Assembly: GCA_016839625.1 (NCBI GenBank)
Contig: JAEOTY010000212.1
Coordinates: 1 to 39,193 of the forward strand
Length of the DNA: 39,193 nucleotides
Source: Candidatus Hodarchaeota archaeon
Lineage (GTDB): Archaea; Asgardarchaeota; Heimdallarchaeia; Hodarchaeales; Hodarchaeaceae
Direction of reading: 5' to 3'
Positions 15,804 to 23,928 of the stretch are shown here, piece by piece. A program made the translations under genes and the position numbers. The notes beneath the pieces were generated by a model. It was given only the letters and a program-made list of their open reading frames with translations. It did not search any database and was not told the DNA's origin. Position 1 is the first letter of the stretch. Each line of letters starts with the position of its first letter.

Positions 15804-16820
15804 TTAATTAATGATTAAATCTTTTCCTTTCGTGGCATAAATTCGGATTTGTTGGCCGAGAAATTGAACCATTGTGGGATTTGTGCTTGTTATCCCCACA
15901 ACTTCTTCTTGTTGCGAAATCTGTGGTAATAATCCTATAAGTACCTCTTCATTATCTCGAATGCATCCCCAGAAATCAACAGATGTTTCCCTCAATTTTA
16001 CCTGTGCTGAAATTGCTTTTTCTAGGATAGTCCGTGGAATTTTCGAGAAATCTCCAATAAATGCTGTTCGTGCGCGGACTTGAAGAGGCAACTTTATTGC
16101 AGTCATTATTGTTTGTATTTCTGGATGTGGCATTAATACAGTTAATGAAGCTTGAGTCCGAGAAGTGATGTCTTTTAGAAGGAGCAAAAAAGTTGTTTCC
16201 CCAAAAATTAAATCAGTGGTTAATCCACTCCAATCTTGTTTTGTTGCTATGTTTAATTTGCGAGATAGATCGAATAGGATTTCCAATCGTCGTTTCATTT
16301 CTTTGATAGTATAATTTAATGCAGATATCTCACTATCAATCTGTTTTTGTTGCTCTTCGAAGCTTGTTTTTATTAGATTATATGCTTCCTGCATCGCAAT
16401 ACGATTCTCATCAGATAGCCTGTCAAATGACCTTTGAATTTGAGCATTAAAATTCTCATCTATAGCTGAAATCTTTTTTTTGGCTGCTTTACGAATGGAT
16501 AATAAGGTAAAAGTATCGTAAGCTAATAAGAATGCTTTTAAAAACGGTTCTCGCGCAAAGTATCTATTAATTTTTCCTGGAGTCCAATCAACATATTCTC
16601 CTCCTACGAGAACCTCCATAGCATCACGGACTTGAATGTAATGTAGTCCAGTTAACTGTGATATTTGGCCCAAGGTTAATGTACCTGCAGATAAAAGGGT
16701 TAAATACACTAAACTCTGGTCTTCATCTAATCCTAAAATATCGAAGATAGTCTGCAGTTCATCCGATGAGAGGGTAATTCCAACCATTTCTAACCACGAA
16801 TTATATTCTACTGATCTCAA
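15804..16820 (-). CDS. TrmB-family transcriptional regulator
   Basis: A sugar-type or general archaeal regulator. Residues ~28-95 are the TrmB winged helix (ILGLDEDQSLVYLTLLSAG, then LGQISQLTGLHYIQVRDAM). Residues ~110-190 form a long coiled coil (FEEQQKQIDSEISALNYTIK) for dimerisation, and ~200-338 an alpha/beta domain resembling the PLD-like effector domain of TrmB but without an HKD motif. The first codon is TTG; ATG 16785 (residue 12) is a credible alternative start. A TATA-like box lies 22-31 bases ahead of the TTG. It is divergent from the QueG-like gene and upstream of the YCII gene, both possible targets. Confidence 0.85.
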   Translation of the reverse strand: MRSVEYNSWLEMVGITLSSDELQTIFDILGLDEDQSLVYLTLLSAGTLTLGQISQLTGLHYIQVRDAMEVLVGGEYVDWTPGKINRYFAREPFLKAFLLAYDTFTLLSIRKAAKKKISAIDENFNAQIQRSFDRLSDENRIAMQEAYNLIKTSFEEQQKQIDSEISALNYTIKEMKRRLEILFDLSRKLNIATKQDWSGLTTDLIFGETTFLLLLKDITSRTQASLTVLMPHPEIQTIMTAIKLPLQVRARTAFIGDFSKIPRTILEKAISAQVKLRETSVDFWGCIRDNEEVLIGLLPQISQQEEVVGITSTNPTMVQFLGQQIRIYATKGKDLIIN

Positions 16821-16841
16821 AAGGAGTAGATAATACTAATG

Positions 16842-16851
16842 TATATAAAAA
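16842..16851 (-). promoter_or_regulatory. TATA-like box of the TrmB-family gene
   Basis: TTTTTATATA on the minus strand, 22-31 bases ahead of the TTG 16820 codon, correct spacing for an archaeal promoter with a leaderless transcript or, if ATG 16785 is used, a short leader. Confidence 0.4.
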
Positions 16852-16985
16852 TTTCATTTAAGAGGGAGAGCATCGTGAGATTTTAGCTTAATCCTATTAG
16901 CTTCACGAGAAAAGAAATGTTTTAGTAAATTGATTTAATTTTTACGTTCAAATTCCTTATTACTTCTAACAGAGGATCGAAAATA

Positions 16986-17723
16986 ATGACTACCAGAACA
17001 GAGCTGGAGGAAATGTTTGAAAGGGGTACCCAGACCTTTAATCGAAAGTGTGATTTGAAAGTTACACGCTTCTCTCTCGTTTTTAACAATGTAATGCCCA
17101 GTCAACAAGAAAAGTTGAAGAATCTTTGTAAGAGTGAATTGCATACCTTTTTAGAGAATGGCTCAATTATAAGTCTCGCTCTTGCCTATTCCGAAGAAGA
17201 AATATCAGTAATTGATCAGGAAAAGAAAAAATGGGAATTCTATGCAAATGCATATAAGGAATTGAATCAACAGCTCGGAATATTATCCGAAAAAATTGCT
17301 GACTTAATACAAGGAATACCATTACTCCCGACGATTGATGGACTAGTTAAAAAAATAAGTCACGTGAGAGAGTTTTTTCCGTTGACAATTTCTCATCGTT
17401 TAATCGGAGAACTAGCTGGAATGGGGTGGCGGGGTAAGAATAATTTGATTATACATCCACAGTTCAGTTGTGCTTTTAGATTTACTTCAGTCTTAACCCC
17501 ACTCGAGTTTGATTATGATCAAAAGTTAAAACAGACTTGTGAGGATTGTATTGCATGTTACCAGGTCTGTTCATTTCTAAAAAAACAAACAGAACTAAAA
17601 GATTATCGCGAAAACTGTCGAAGATATATATTGCATTTGGATTTAGGTGCTGATGTGTGCGGAAAATGCATTAAAGCTTGTTATACAATGTCAAAATTCA
17701 AGAAGAAATTTGATTTGTCTTAG
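16986..17723 (+). CDS. Short QueG-like 4Fe-4S protein
   Basis: Related to epoxyqueuosine reductase (QueG) and reductive dehalogenase-type Fe-S proteins. The middle has the QueG signature SHRLIGELAGMGWRGKNN and a following HPQFSCAFRF stretch. The C-terminus carries eight-iron ferredoxin Cys in the QueG order: Cys185/188/191/195, then Cys211 and Cys225/228/232 (CEDCIACYQVC; CGKCIKAC). At 245 residues it is much shorter than bacterial QueG (~380), lacking the C-terminal HEAT repeats and with a reduced N-terminal half. Archaea usually make archaeosine rather than queuosine, so the substrate is probably different. SD-like GAGGAT precedes the ATG. It stands alone, divergent from the TrmB regulator. 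Confidence 0.8.
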   Translation: MTTRTELEEMFERGTQTFNRKCDLKVTRFSLVFNNVMPSQQEKLKNLCKSELHTFLENGSIISLALAYSEEEISVIDQEKKKWEFYANAYKELNQQLGILSEKIADLIQGIPLLPTIDGLVKKISHVREFFPLTISHRLIGELAGMGWRGKNNLIIHPQFSCAFRFTSVLTPLEFDYDQKLKQTCEDCIACYQVCSFLKKQTELKDYRENCRRYILHLDLGADVCGKCIKACYTMSKFKKKFDLS

Positions 17724-17764
17724 ATAGGTACATTCCTCAAATCTACGTTTTATTCGTTTTCGAA

Positions 17765-19201
17765 TTAATCTTTCACTTTTTTCCATTTTAATCGGTCATG
17801 GTGCATCCAAATGGTGCCATCTTTATCGATTTCAAATTGAATTGGTTCTTTTTCACCAACTTCTGTGATAAAATAGTAATTAAGAGTAATTAGATTATTA
17901 TTCTCGTTTTCAAAGGGGATTATGGGTGTAATAATCCCCCAACCTTCAAAATTATAATACAAACTTCCATCCTTGGAGGTGATTTTCATCTTTGATACTC
18001 CCTTGAATAGTTCATATTCACCTGTAAGTTTTTCTAAATGATTTCGATAACGGAAAAGTGGAAATCTGTCTTCTAAATCAATTCCAAGGAGTAAAGCAAG
18101 GGTACCTAATGCAAGTAATCGCTGACTAGGATGTTTATTAGAGAGAATTATTACGCCTAGCTTCAGCTCAGGTAACATCGCAATCCAAGCACTTGCTCCG
18201 ATTCTGCTACCAGAATGATGAACCATTTTGTAGCCAAAAAAATCCTTATGGATAGCAAATCCGTACCCATACCCACCAACACCAAAATTACCAATCATGG
18301 GGGTATAGACTTGGCAATTTGAGGTTTCTTTGAAATACAATGATTGCATTGAATCAATTGCTTCCATTTTAATCAATCGTTTTCCTTGGAATTCTCCCCG
18401 ATTCAAGTGTAATATGACGTAATTTGCTAATTCTGTAACTGAACTGAATAACCCACCTGGAGCGTACCCAAAAATATTATTTTCAATATTGTATGAAGTG
18501 GAAACAATTTGTTTTTCCTTTTCCGATACTTTATAAGCGACTGAGACATTTTCCAGCTTATCTAATTCTTCTTTCAAGAAAGTTGATCGATTCATCTGTA
18601 AAGGTGAAAGGATTTGATTTTTAATGAAGTTATTCAATGATACTCCTGAAACTACTTCGATAATCCGCCCGAGTATCGTATAGCCATCATTCTGGTAATA
18701 GAGTCTTTTTCCTGGTTTTTCGGTGACAAACTCAGTAGCACCATTAATGTGACGAAAGAAATCATCCCAACTCGTAAAAGGGATTGATGGTTTATCTATG
18801 GATCTTTCTAGATCTTGCAAACCTGCCACAATCTCTGGAATTCCTGAAGTATGTGTCATAAGATGATGGATAGTTATTGGATTGTCTTTAGAACCCAATG
18901 TACACGGAATGTATTCTGAAATAGGATCATCTAAATGTAATTTTCCTTGTTCCTCCAGTTTTAGCAGAGCCAAACAAATAAATGATTTTGTACAACTTGC
19001 AATATTATAAAGAGTATTTGCATCGGATGACAAACGTTGTTTGATGTTTCTTGCTCCAAATCCTTGTGAGTATAGAATTTTATCATTTTTTACTATAGCA
19101 ATGCTTGAACCAGGAACATTTAATCGTGCCATCTCTCGACTGATTAGATCTTCGAGGTTTTCCACGAACTCTTTAGTAATTTCAAGAATCCCATTTTTCA
19201 T
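17765..19201 (-). CDS. Serine hydrolase of the class C beta-lactamase family
   Basis: A penicillin-binding-protein/AmpC-fold hydrolase. The three active-site motifs are complete: S-C-T-K (Ser69-Lys72), Y-Q-N (Tyr169-Asn171) and H-S-G (His329-Gly331). GSSIAIVKND-type entry strand and LMTHTSG are family signatures. After residue ~375 a beta-rich C-terminal domain resembles the DUF3471-like domain found on such enzymes. There is no signal peptide, so it acts in the cytosol as an esterase or peptidase, not on murein, which archaea lack. ATG start with GGTGGA ahead. It follows a gene whose terminator lies between the two. Confidence 0.92.
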   Translation of the reverse strand: MKNGILEITKEFVENLEDLISREMARLNVPGSSIAIVKNDKILYSQGFGARNIKQRLSSDANTLYNIASCTKSFICLALLKLEEQGKLHLDDPISEYIPCTLGSKDNPITIHHLMTHTSGIPEIVAGLQDLERSIDKPSIPFTSWDDFFRHINGATEFVTEKPGKRLYYQNDGYTILGRIIEVVSGVSLNNFIKNQILSPLQMNRSTFLKEELDKLENVSVAYKVSEKEKQIVSTSYNIENNIFGYAPGGLFSSVTELANYVILHLNRGEFQGKRLIKMEAIDSMQSLYFKETSNCQVYTPMIGNFGVGGYGYGFAIHKDFFGYKMVHHSGSRIGASAWIAMLPELKLGVIILSNKHPSQRLLALGTLALLLGIDLEDRFPLFRYRNHLEKLTGEYELFKGVSKMKITSKDGSLYYNFEGWGIITPIIPFENENNNLITLNYYFITEVGEKEPIQFEIDKDGTIWMHHDRLKWKKVKD

Positions 19202-19251
19202 GATTCCACCAGCTCATTAACCGAAGTTCAAAAGCAAAAACAAACAAAACC

Positions 19252-19291
19252 AAAAAAAAAGAACTTTTTGTATCTTTCGAGATACTAAAAA
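19252..19291 (-). terminator. Hairpin plus T-run terminator of the GAF histidine kinase
   Basis: On the minus strand a stem AGATAC/GTATCT-type with a CGAA loop (plus strand GTATCT-TTCG-AGATAC, 19270-19285), flanked by complementary A/T arms with one bulge, is followed by T9 (plus-strand A-run 19252-19260). This looks like an intrinsic terminator just beyond the kinase stop at 19346, about 55 bases downstream. Confidence 0.5.
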
Positions 19292-19345
19292 CTTATTGTT
19301 AAATTGAAAATGACTTACAGTGCAGAGACGAAACTCAATTACTTC

Positions 19346-20707
19346 TCAATTGTTCGAAAGGTAACCAAAGCTAGGTACAGAGAGGATAAACTCAGATCCG
19401 CTTCCAAGGTTGCTATTGACGGAAAGCTTTCCCTGTATTTTCTTTGTTAATTGACGACAAATAATAAGTCCAAGACCTGTACCCTGTTCTCCATCCGTTC
19501 CTCTCCTTTTCTTCTTTGGGTCTAAATTGGAGAAATTTATGAGGTTTTTGTCATCCATTCCAATACCTGTATCTTTCACTGATATTTCAGTAGAAATATC
19601 ATTCTTTATTCCACTCACAGACACTTTTCCTCCTGAATTTGTGAATTTAACGGCATTAGATATTAAGTTTCGAATTATCGTTCTTAAAGCATTTTTATCT
19701 GTGTGAACAATGAAATCTCCTGTGAGTGAGTGATTTAGATCGATTTCTTTCTGTATGGCTCTTTCTGAAAGAACCCCAAAGATCTCGTCGATTATCTCTT
19801 TCAAGTTCAACTCTTCAGGCACTAACAGAAATTTTTCTCGTTGAATAGATGACCAAGTAAATAGGTTATCAAGTAATTCATAGACACCTTTTGAGTTGCG
19901 ATTTAATCGAGCGAGATGTTGCTTAATCTCATCCTGACTTAACTCATGAAAGTGCTGATCTAGAAATTCTAAATAGGTGTTAAGTGTTGAAAACGGGCCA
20001 ATTATGTCGTGTGCAATAATTGAGAAGAGAAAATTTGTTGATTCATGAGCCTCTTGTAATTTAGAAAAAATCATGCTGTTTCTTACTGCTAATCCTATTT
20101 CCTCTCCAATCATTTCCAAAAATTGTATCATTTCTTCATTAAACTTGTCGATTTTCTTGTCATTGAATTGAATAAGTCCAAAGTTTTCCCCCCTAGCCTT
20201 GATAGGAATTAGAGCAACTGATTCATATCCCTGTGAATTGCAGTAATTTCTTGTCGTTCCCTGTCGATCCTCTGTCGTTGTAGAAGCTAGTAATTTTGAA
20301 GTATTATTAGACCAGAAGCTTCCATTTTTTGAGAAAAAGGGCAAGTTAACGTCGAATCGCCCGTGAATAACATTCCCACACATACAATCTAGAATGTACC
20401 CCTTTCCGTCTGGGTTCTTTATCCTTCTGCCTTTGTTATCTCTAGCGCATAAACTGTTCTCTTTTTGAATGAATTTTTTTGGAAACCCTTCATAGACATA
20501 ATATGGATAATCTCCCTCATCATGTAATCGAATACTAATTGCTTGAGTCCCCGTTAGCTCCTTTAAAAATACTATTATTGTTTGTAACGTTGTTTTCAAG
20601 TCAGTAAAATTATTGAGTTCAGAACAAATAGTTTTAGCTATTCTTTCCCGTTCATATAGGGACTCAAATTCTTGTGAGGGTTGTTTAGGTTTCTTACTTT
20701 CAGTCAT
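19346..20707 (-). CDS. GAF-domain sensor histidine kinase
   Basis: A soluble two-component kinase. Residues ~20-210 are a GAF domain of the type that carries a Cys-rich segment (SLCARD; LDCMCGNVIHGRFD with Cys87, 108, 110 and Cys156 in TTRNYCNSQGYESVALIPI), plausibly binding a metal, Fe-S or redox cue. The H box is SIIAHDIIGPFS (His233), the N box RNLISNAVKF (Asn347/351), the D box KDTGIGM (Asp379) and the G box EQGTGLGLII. No membrane helices. No receiver gene is nearby, so the partner is encoded elsewhere. ATG start. It stands alone with its own hairpin terminator. Confidence 0.93.
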   Translation of the reverse strand: MTESKKPKQPSQEFESLYERERIAKTICSELNNFTDLKTTLQTIIVFLKELTGTQAISIRLHDEGDYPYYVYEGFPKKFIQKENSLCARDNKGRRIKNPDGKGYILDCMCGNVIHGRFDVNLPFFSKNGSFWSNNTSKLLASTTTEDRQGTTRNYCNSQGYESVALIPIKARGENFGLIQFNDKKIDKFNEEMIQFLEMIGEEIGLAVRNSMIFSKLQEAHESTNFLFSIIAHDIIGPFSTLNTYLEFLDQHFHELSQDEIKQHLARLNRNSKGVYELLDNLFTWSSIQREKFLLVPEELNLKEIIDEIFGVLSERAIQKEIDLNHSLTGDFIVHTDKNALRTIIRNLISNAVKFTNSGGKVSVSGIKNDISTEISVKDTGIGMDDKNLINFSNLDPKKKRRGTDGEQGTGLGLIICRQLTKKIQGKLSVNSNLGSGSEFILSVPSFGYLSNN

Positions 20708-20845
20708 TTTCTTTGTCGTATAAGACCCCCAACCATTCTATATAAAAATAAGCAAACAATGATGTACACCAAATTAAATAAGTAGATGTTTTACATTAAA
20801 AGATTACAAATCAGTGTAATTACTATGACTTAAAAGGTTGGAAAA

Positions 20846-21247
20846 ATGACCGACTATGAAATCAGCGTTAATTTGAATGAAGATTATGATGTAGTTGTTG
20901 AGAAAACTGTTAAAGCACTAAAAAAAGAGGGATTTGGAGTTATAACAGAAATAGATATCAAAAAAACGCTTAAAGAGAAATTAGATGTAGATTTTGAACG
21001 TTATATAATCCTTGGAGCATGTAATCCAAAATTATCGAAAAAGGCTCTCGATATAGAACGAGAAATAGGACTTTTTTTACCTTGTAACGTCATTGTTCAG
21101 GAATTAAATGAACAGAAAGAAACAAAAGTTGCTGCAATCGATCCTGAGAAAATGTTTAAAATGATTGATAATCCTCTAGTCGAACCAATAGCTAAAGAAG
21201 TGAAAGCTAAACTCCAATGGGTCATCAGCTCATTAAAGGAGAAATAA
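20846..21247 (+). CDS. DUF302 family protein
   Basis: A 133-residue protein of the DUF302 fold, recognised by the pattern YDVVVEKTVKALKKEGFGV at the start, ILGACNPKLSKKALDIE in the middle and GLFLPCNVIVQE. Members occur in bacteria and archaea beside redox or metal genes; function unknown, some bind small ligands. Cys residues at ACNP and LPCN are conserved in the family. It is followed after 37 bases by the phosphoesterase gene on the same strand, so the two may form a unit. ATG start. Confidence 0.9.
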   Translation: MTDYEISVNLNEDYDVVVEKTVKALKKEGFGVITEIDIKKTLKEKLDVDFERYIILGACNPKLSKKALDIEREIGLFLPCNVIVQELNEQKETKVAAIDPEKMFKMIDNPLVEPIAKEVKAKLQWVISSLKEK

Positions 21248-21284
21248 AAAAATGAATACAACTAAAACTAGGAAGTTCTGATTA

Positions 21285-22913
21285 ATGTCTTCGCAAAAGA
21301 ATAGTAAAACTGAAATTATTATATTTTCTGATCTTCATGTTAGTAAATTTTCTGGTTATTTTAATGAGGAAGCGTTCACGAGTGGCATCATGAGTATAGC
21401 ACAGAGAATGAAGGAGAATCCAGAAGCAATTATATTAAACCTAGGGGATATTACTGACCAAGGTACACTTGAAGATTATAATTATGCGAATGCATTGATT
21501 AAAGGAACTTTTGCGACTTATGGGGTGGAGAATCCTATTATTCACTACATCCCTGGAAATCATGACTTTCGGAACATTGGTATGGAAATCTGGCAAGATT
21601 TATACGGTCCTCGTCACTTTTTCATAGATCTCACAAAAAAAGGGAAAAATGTGGTTATTCTTGGGATAGACTCTGTTGAACCCGATGCTAATAGTGGTCG
21701 TATAGGTGCACGAGGACGGGACGAGATTTTTGTGAGACTTTCCTCTTATCCTGATGATGTTGTCAAGATTTTAGCTTTTCATCACCATTTATTACCCATT
21801 CCTAACACAGGTCGAGAAAGAAGTATGATTCGAGATACAGGAGATGTCCTCCCTGTGTTGTGGGACGCTGGAGTCGATATAGTGCTCGTTGGGCATCGCC
21901 ACTTCCCAAATTGTTTTACTATTTCAAATGGAAAGAAAAAGATGTTATTAATTAATAATGGAACCTTTTCAAGCCATAAAACGCGGGGAAAAGCTGGCCA
22001 CGTGTATTTAACTTTAGACATTTCAGATCAAGAAGTGAGAGTACAATGTCTTGGTTTTGACAAGTATTCCATATTTCAGAAGCCTAAAACGCATGTTTTT
22101 CCTTTAAGAGAATTTAATTATCCTTATTCTTTACCTCACCCTTCGGATCAAATTATCACAAGAATTTGTCAAATGAGTTGCATCCATTTCACAGAAGGGA
22201 GCGATTTTCAAGGAAAGATCTTCGAGAAAGGCATTCAAATGATCTTAGAGGAAAAACCATCTGTAATTATTAATTGTGGAGGTGTAACTAATGATTCCTA
22301 CGAAGAGGATTATAGCTTAGCGAAAAAATTCCTAGACGCGTTAAAAGAGAAGAATCAGCCAATTGTTTTAGTACCAGGAACACGTGATCTACAACCTTTC
22401 GGGAGAAAACTGTGGCGTGAAAATATAGGATCCCTGGATCCAATTTTTGATGATGAGGATAAAATTCACGTTTTTGGAATTAATACTGGCTCTAAAGCTG
22501 ATGGCCTTATTGGTAGAAGTAATTTAGAGTTACTAAAGGCTGAATTTGACAAATTTATAGAAAAAAAACTCTTTATTGTGCTAATGCACCACTCATGTAT
22601 GCCAGTCCCTTATACACCTTTTGAACGAGCAATAAAGGATGCTGGAGATGCTCTTGAATTCTTCACCAGTAATAAGTTCCCCTTAATTTTGTCAGGATTA
22701 GGTCACTCTGCAGGAGCTTTACAGGTAGAAGAAAGTGTTTTTGTTAATTCAGGAACTTTTTCCTCTAAAAAAATCCGATCTGAAAAGAGAAATACATTTA
22801 ATGTTCTAAATGTTTATAAGGACAATATTCTTTCTGTGGAGGAAGTAGAGATCCATAGTGGTAAAAGACATCATTTGGGAAGTTTCAGAATACCGATTCC
22901 AAATCTCAATTAA
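21285..22913 (+). CDS. Tandem calcineurin-like phosphoesterase with degenerate second domain
   Basis: Two calcineurin-like metallophosphoesterase domains in tandem. Domain 1 (residues ~8-260) has the full set of metal ligands: Asp16/His18 (FSDLHVS), Asp55 (LGDITD), Asn92/His93 (PGNHD), His166-168, and GHRH (His204/206). Domain 2 (~288-540) aligns to it but has lost most of them: Cys299 for the first Asp, Gly333 in NCGGVTND, Thr366-Arg367 in PGTRD instead of Asn-His, and GHSA instead of GHxH. His435/436 remain. The second half is therefore likely structural or a ligand-binding pseudo-enzyme. No signal peptide. Substrate may be a nucleotide, nucleic acid or phosphoprotein. ATG start; follows DUF302. 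Confidence 0.92.
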   Translation: MSSQKNSKTEIIIFSDLHVSKFSGYFNEEAFTSGIMSIAQRMKENPEAIILNLGDITDQGTLEDYNYANALIKGTFATYGVENPIIHYIPGNHDFRNIGMEIWQDLYGPRHFFIDLTKKGKNVVILGIDSVEPDANSGRIGARGRDEIFVRLSSYPDDVVKILAFHHHLLPIPNTGRERSMIRDTGDVLPVLWDAGVDIVLVGHRHFPNCFTISNGKKKMLLINNGTFSSHKTRGKAGHVYLTLDISDQEVRVQCLGFDKYSIFQKPKTHVFPLREFNYPYSLPHPSDQIITRICQMSCIHFTEGSDFQGKIFEKGIQMILEEKPSVIINCGGVTNDSYEEDYSLAKKFLDALKEKNQPIVLVPGTRDLQPFGRKLWRENIGSLDPIFDDEDKIHVFGINTGSKADGLIGRSNLELLKAEFDKFIEKKLFIVLMHHSCMPVPYTPFERAIKDAGDALEFFTSNKFPLILSGLGHSAGALQVEESVFVNSGTFSSKKIRSEKRNTFNVLNVYKDNILSVEEVEIHSGKRHHLGSFRIPIPNLN

Positions 22914-22922
22914 TGGATTCCA

Positions 22923-23390
22923 TTAAGAACCTCCACCCCACTCAGTATCTTCCCAAGCCCATTTCCAATAATCTTCAGATGTAAAGCTGAGTTTTTCAAC
23001 TAACTCTTTATGAAGCTGTTTGAGAAATTTATGGTGTCGAATTTCGTCTGTTAAGATGAGATGGATAATTGTCTTCTCTTTGTCATCTTCGAGATCCTTC
23101 CATATTTTTTGATACGTTTCAATGGCTTTCTTCTCAAGTCTGATATGGTTCTCTAAATTTTGTTTGAGCTGATCAACTATTTCTTCATCAATTAAAGCAA
23201 ATTTTTCATGAAGACAAATCAGCGTGTTAAGAAGGGATTCGTGTTTGCGTGAATCCATAGCAATTCCTAAAATCAGTTCGCGGATTATGACATTCTCAAT
23301 ATTCTTAACTGAGGTTTCAGCTGCATTAACTATTTGTTTTTCTAGCTCAATTTGAGATTTGAATAATTTAATACGTTCTTCAACTTTCAT
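22923..23390 (-). CDS. Ferritin-like di-iron protein
   Basis: A four-helix ferritin-like/rubrerythrin-type protein of 155 residues. Ligand pattern: Glu17 (IELEKQIV), His50/Glu51 in DSRKHE, Glu86 (RLEKKAI) and E-I-R-H (Glu116/His119) in LTDEIRHH. No rubredoxin-type Cys4 domain, so no bound electron-transfer iron centre. It might scavenge peroxide or store iron. It is convergent with the phosphoesterase gene, with nine bases between the two stops. The start is ATG 23390. Confidence 0.8.
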   Translation of the reverse strand: MKVEERIKLFKSQIELEKQIVNAAETSVKNIENVIIRELILGIAMDSRKHESLLNTLICLHEKFALIDEEIVDQLKQNLENHIRLEKKAIETYQKIWKDLEDDKEKTIIHLILTDEIRHHKFLKQLHKELVEKLSFTSEDYWKWAWEDTEWGGGS

Positions 23391-23505
23391 TTTCTATCCC
23401 ACTAACTCCACTTGTTTTGAAGAAAATTTAAAAAACTCTTTCCTTCAAGTAAACAAAAATATTACGATTTCACACCGACAAATGATTTTTTTGGAGGCTT
23501 TTGAG

Positions 23506-23928
23506 ATGAGTTTGAAAAAATTTACAGATGATCGTTATCTGAAAATGGCTTTCTTCATTGGGGGAATCTATGACATTTTACTTGGGGTACCTATGTTATT
23601 TCTTCCTGATTTAACAGCCACTCTGTTAGACATCACAAAACCAGAACCAATGTTTTGGGCACAAGTAATCGGACTATTTCTCATTGGTATTGGGTATTTT
23701 CTACTAATTGCAACGCAAGATGTACGAAAATTCGTTTTTATTGGAGTGGGTTCTGCTGTGATACGCTTGGGATATGTTACGCTGGTTATTTTATCATGGT
23801 TCACAATAGGAATTGAAATGGGGTATATCTTAGTAGCCACAACCGATATGCTTACAGCCATCATACTTTTAGTACCAATAGTATTAACTGAGGATGTCTC
23901 CTGGAAAAATCTATGGCGAATAGACTAA
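23506..23928 (+). CDS. Small four-helix membrane protein
   Basis: About 140 residues with four hydrophobic helices (FIGGIYDILLGVPMLFL, FWAQVIGLFLIGIGYFLLIA, FVFIGVGSAVIRLGYVTLVI, GYILVATTDMLTAIILLVPI). No catalytic motif or family recognised. I chose ATG 23506 because GGAGG precedes it at proper spacing; an upstream open frame reaches into the ferritin-like gene on the other strand and is probably not translated. Its last 18 bases overlap the end of the convergent phosphoribosyltransferase gene. Possibly a small channel, transporter or membrane scaffold. Confidence 0.75.
   Translation: MSLKKFTDDRYLKMAFFIGGIYDILLGVPMLFLPDLTATLLDITKPEPMFWAQVIGLFLIGIGYFLLIATQDVRKFVFIGVGSAVIRLGYVTLVILSWFTIGIEMGYILVATTDMLTAIILLVPIVLTEDVSWKNLWRID

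Noticed and set aside
17765-19201. Reading the serine hydrolase as an antibiotic-resistance beta-lactamase
   Set aside because: No signal peptide, and the S-x-x-K/Y-x-N/H-x-G set is shared by many archaeal esterases and peptidases of this fold.
23359-23505. N-terminal extension of the four-helix membrane protein
   Set aside because: It would overlap the start of the ferritin-like gene, and a strong SD sits before the internal ATG at 23506.
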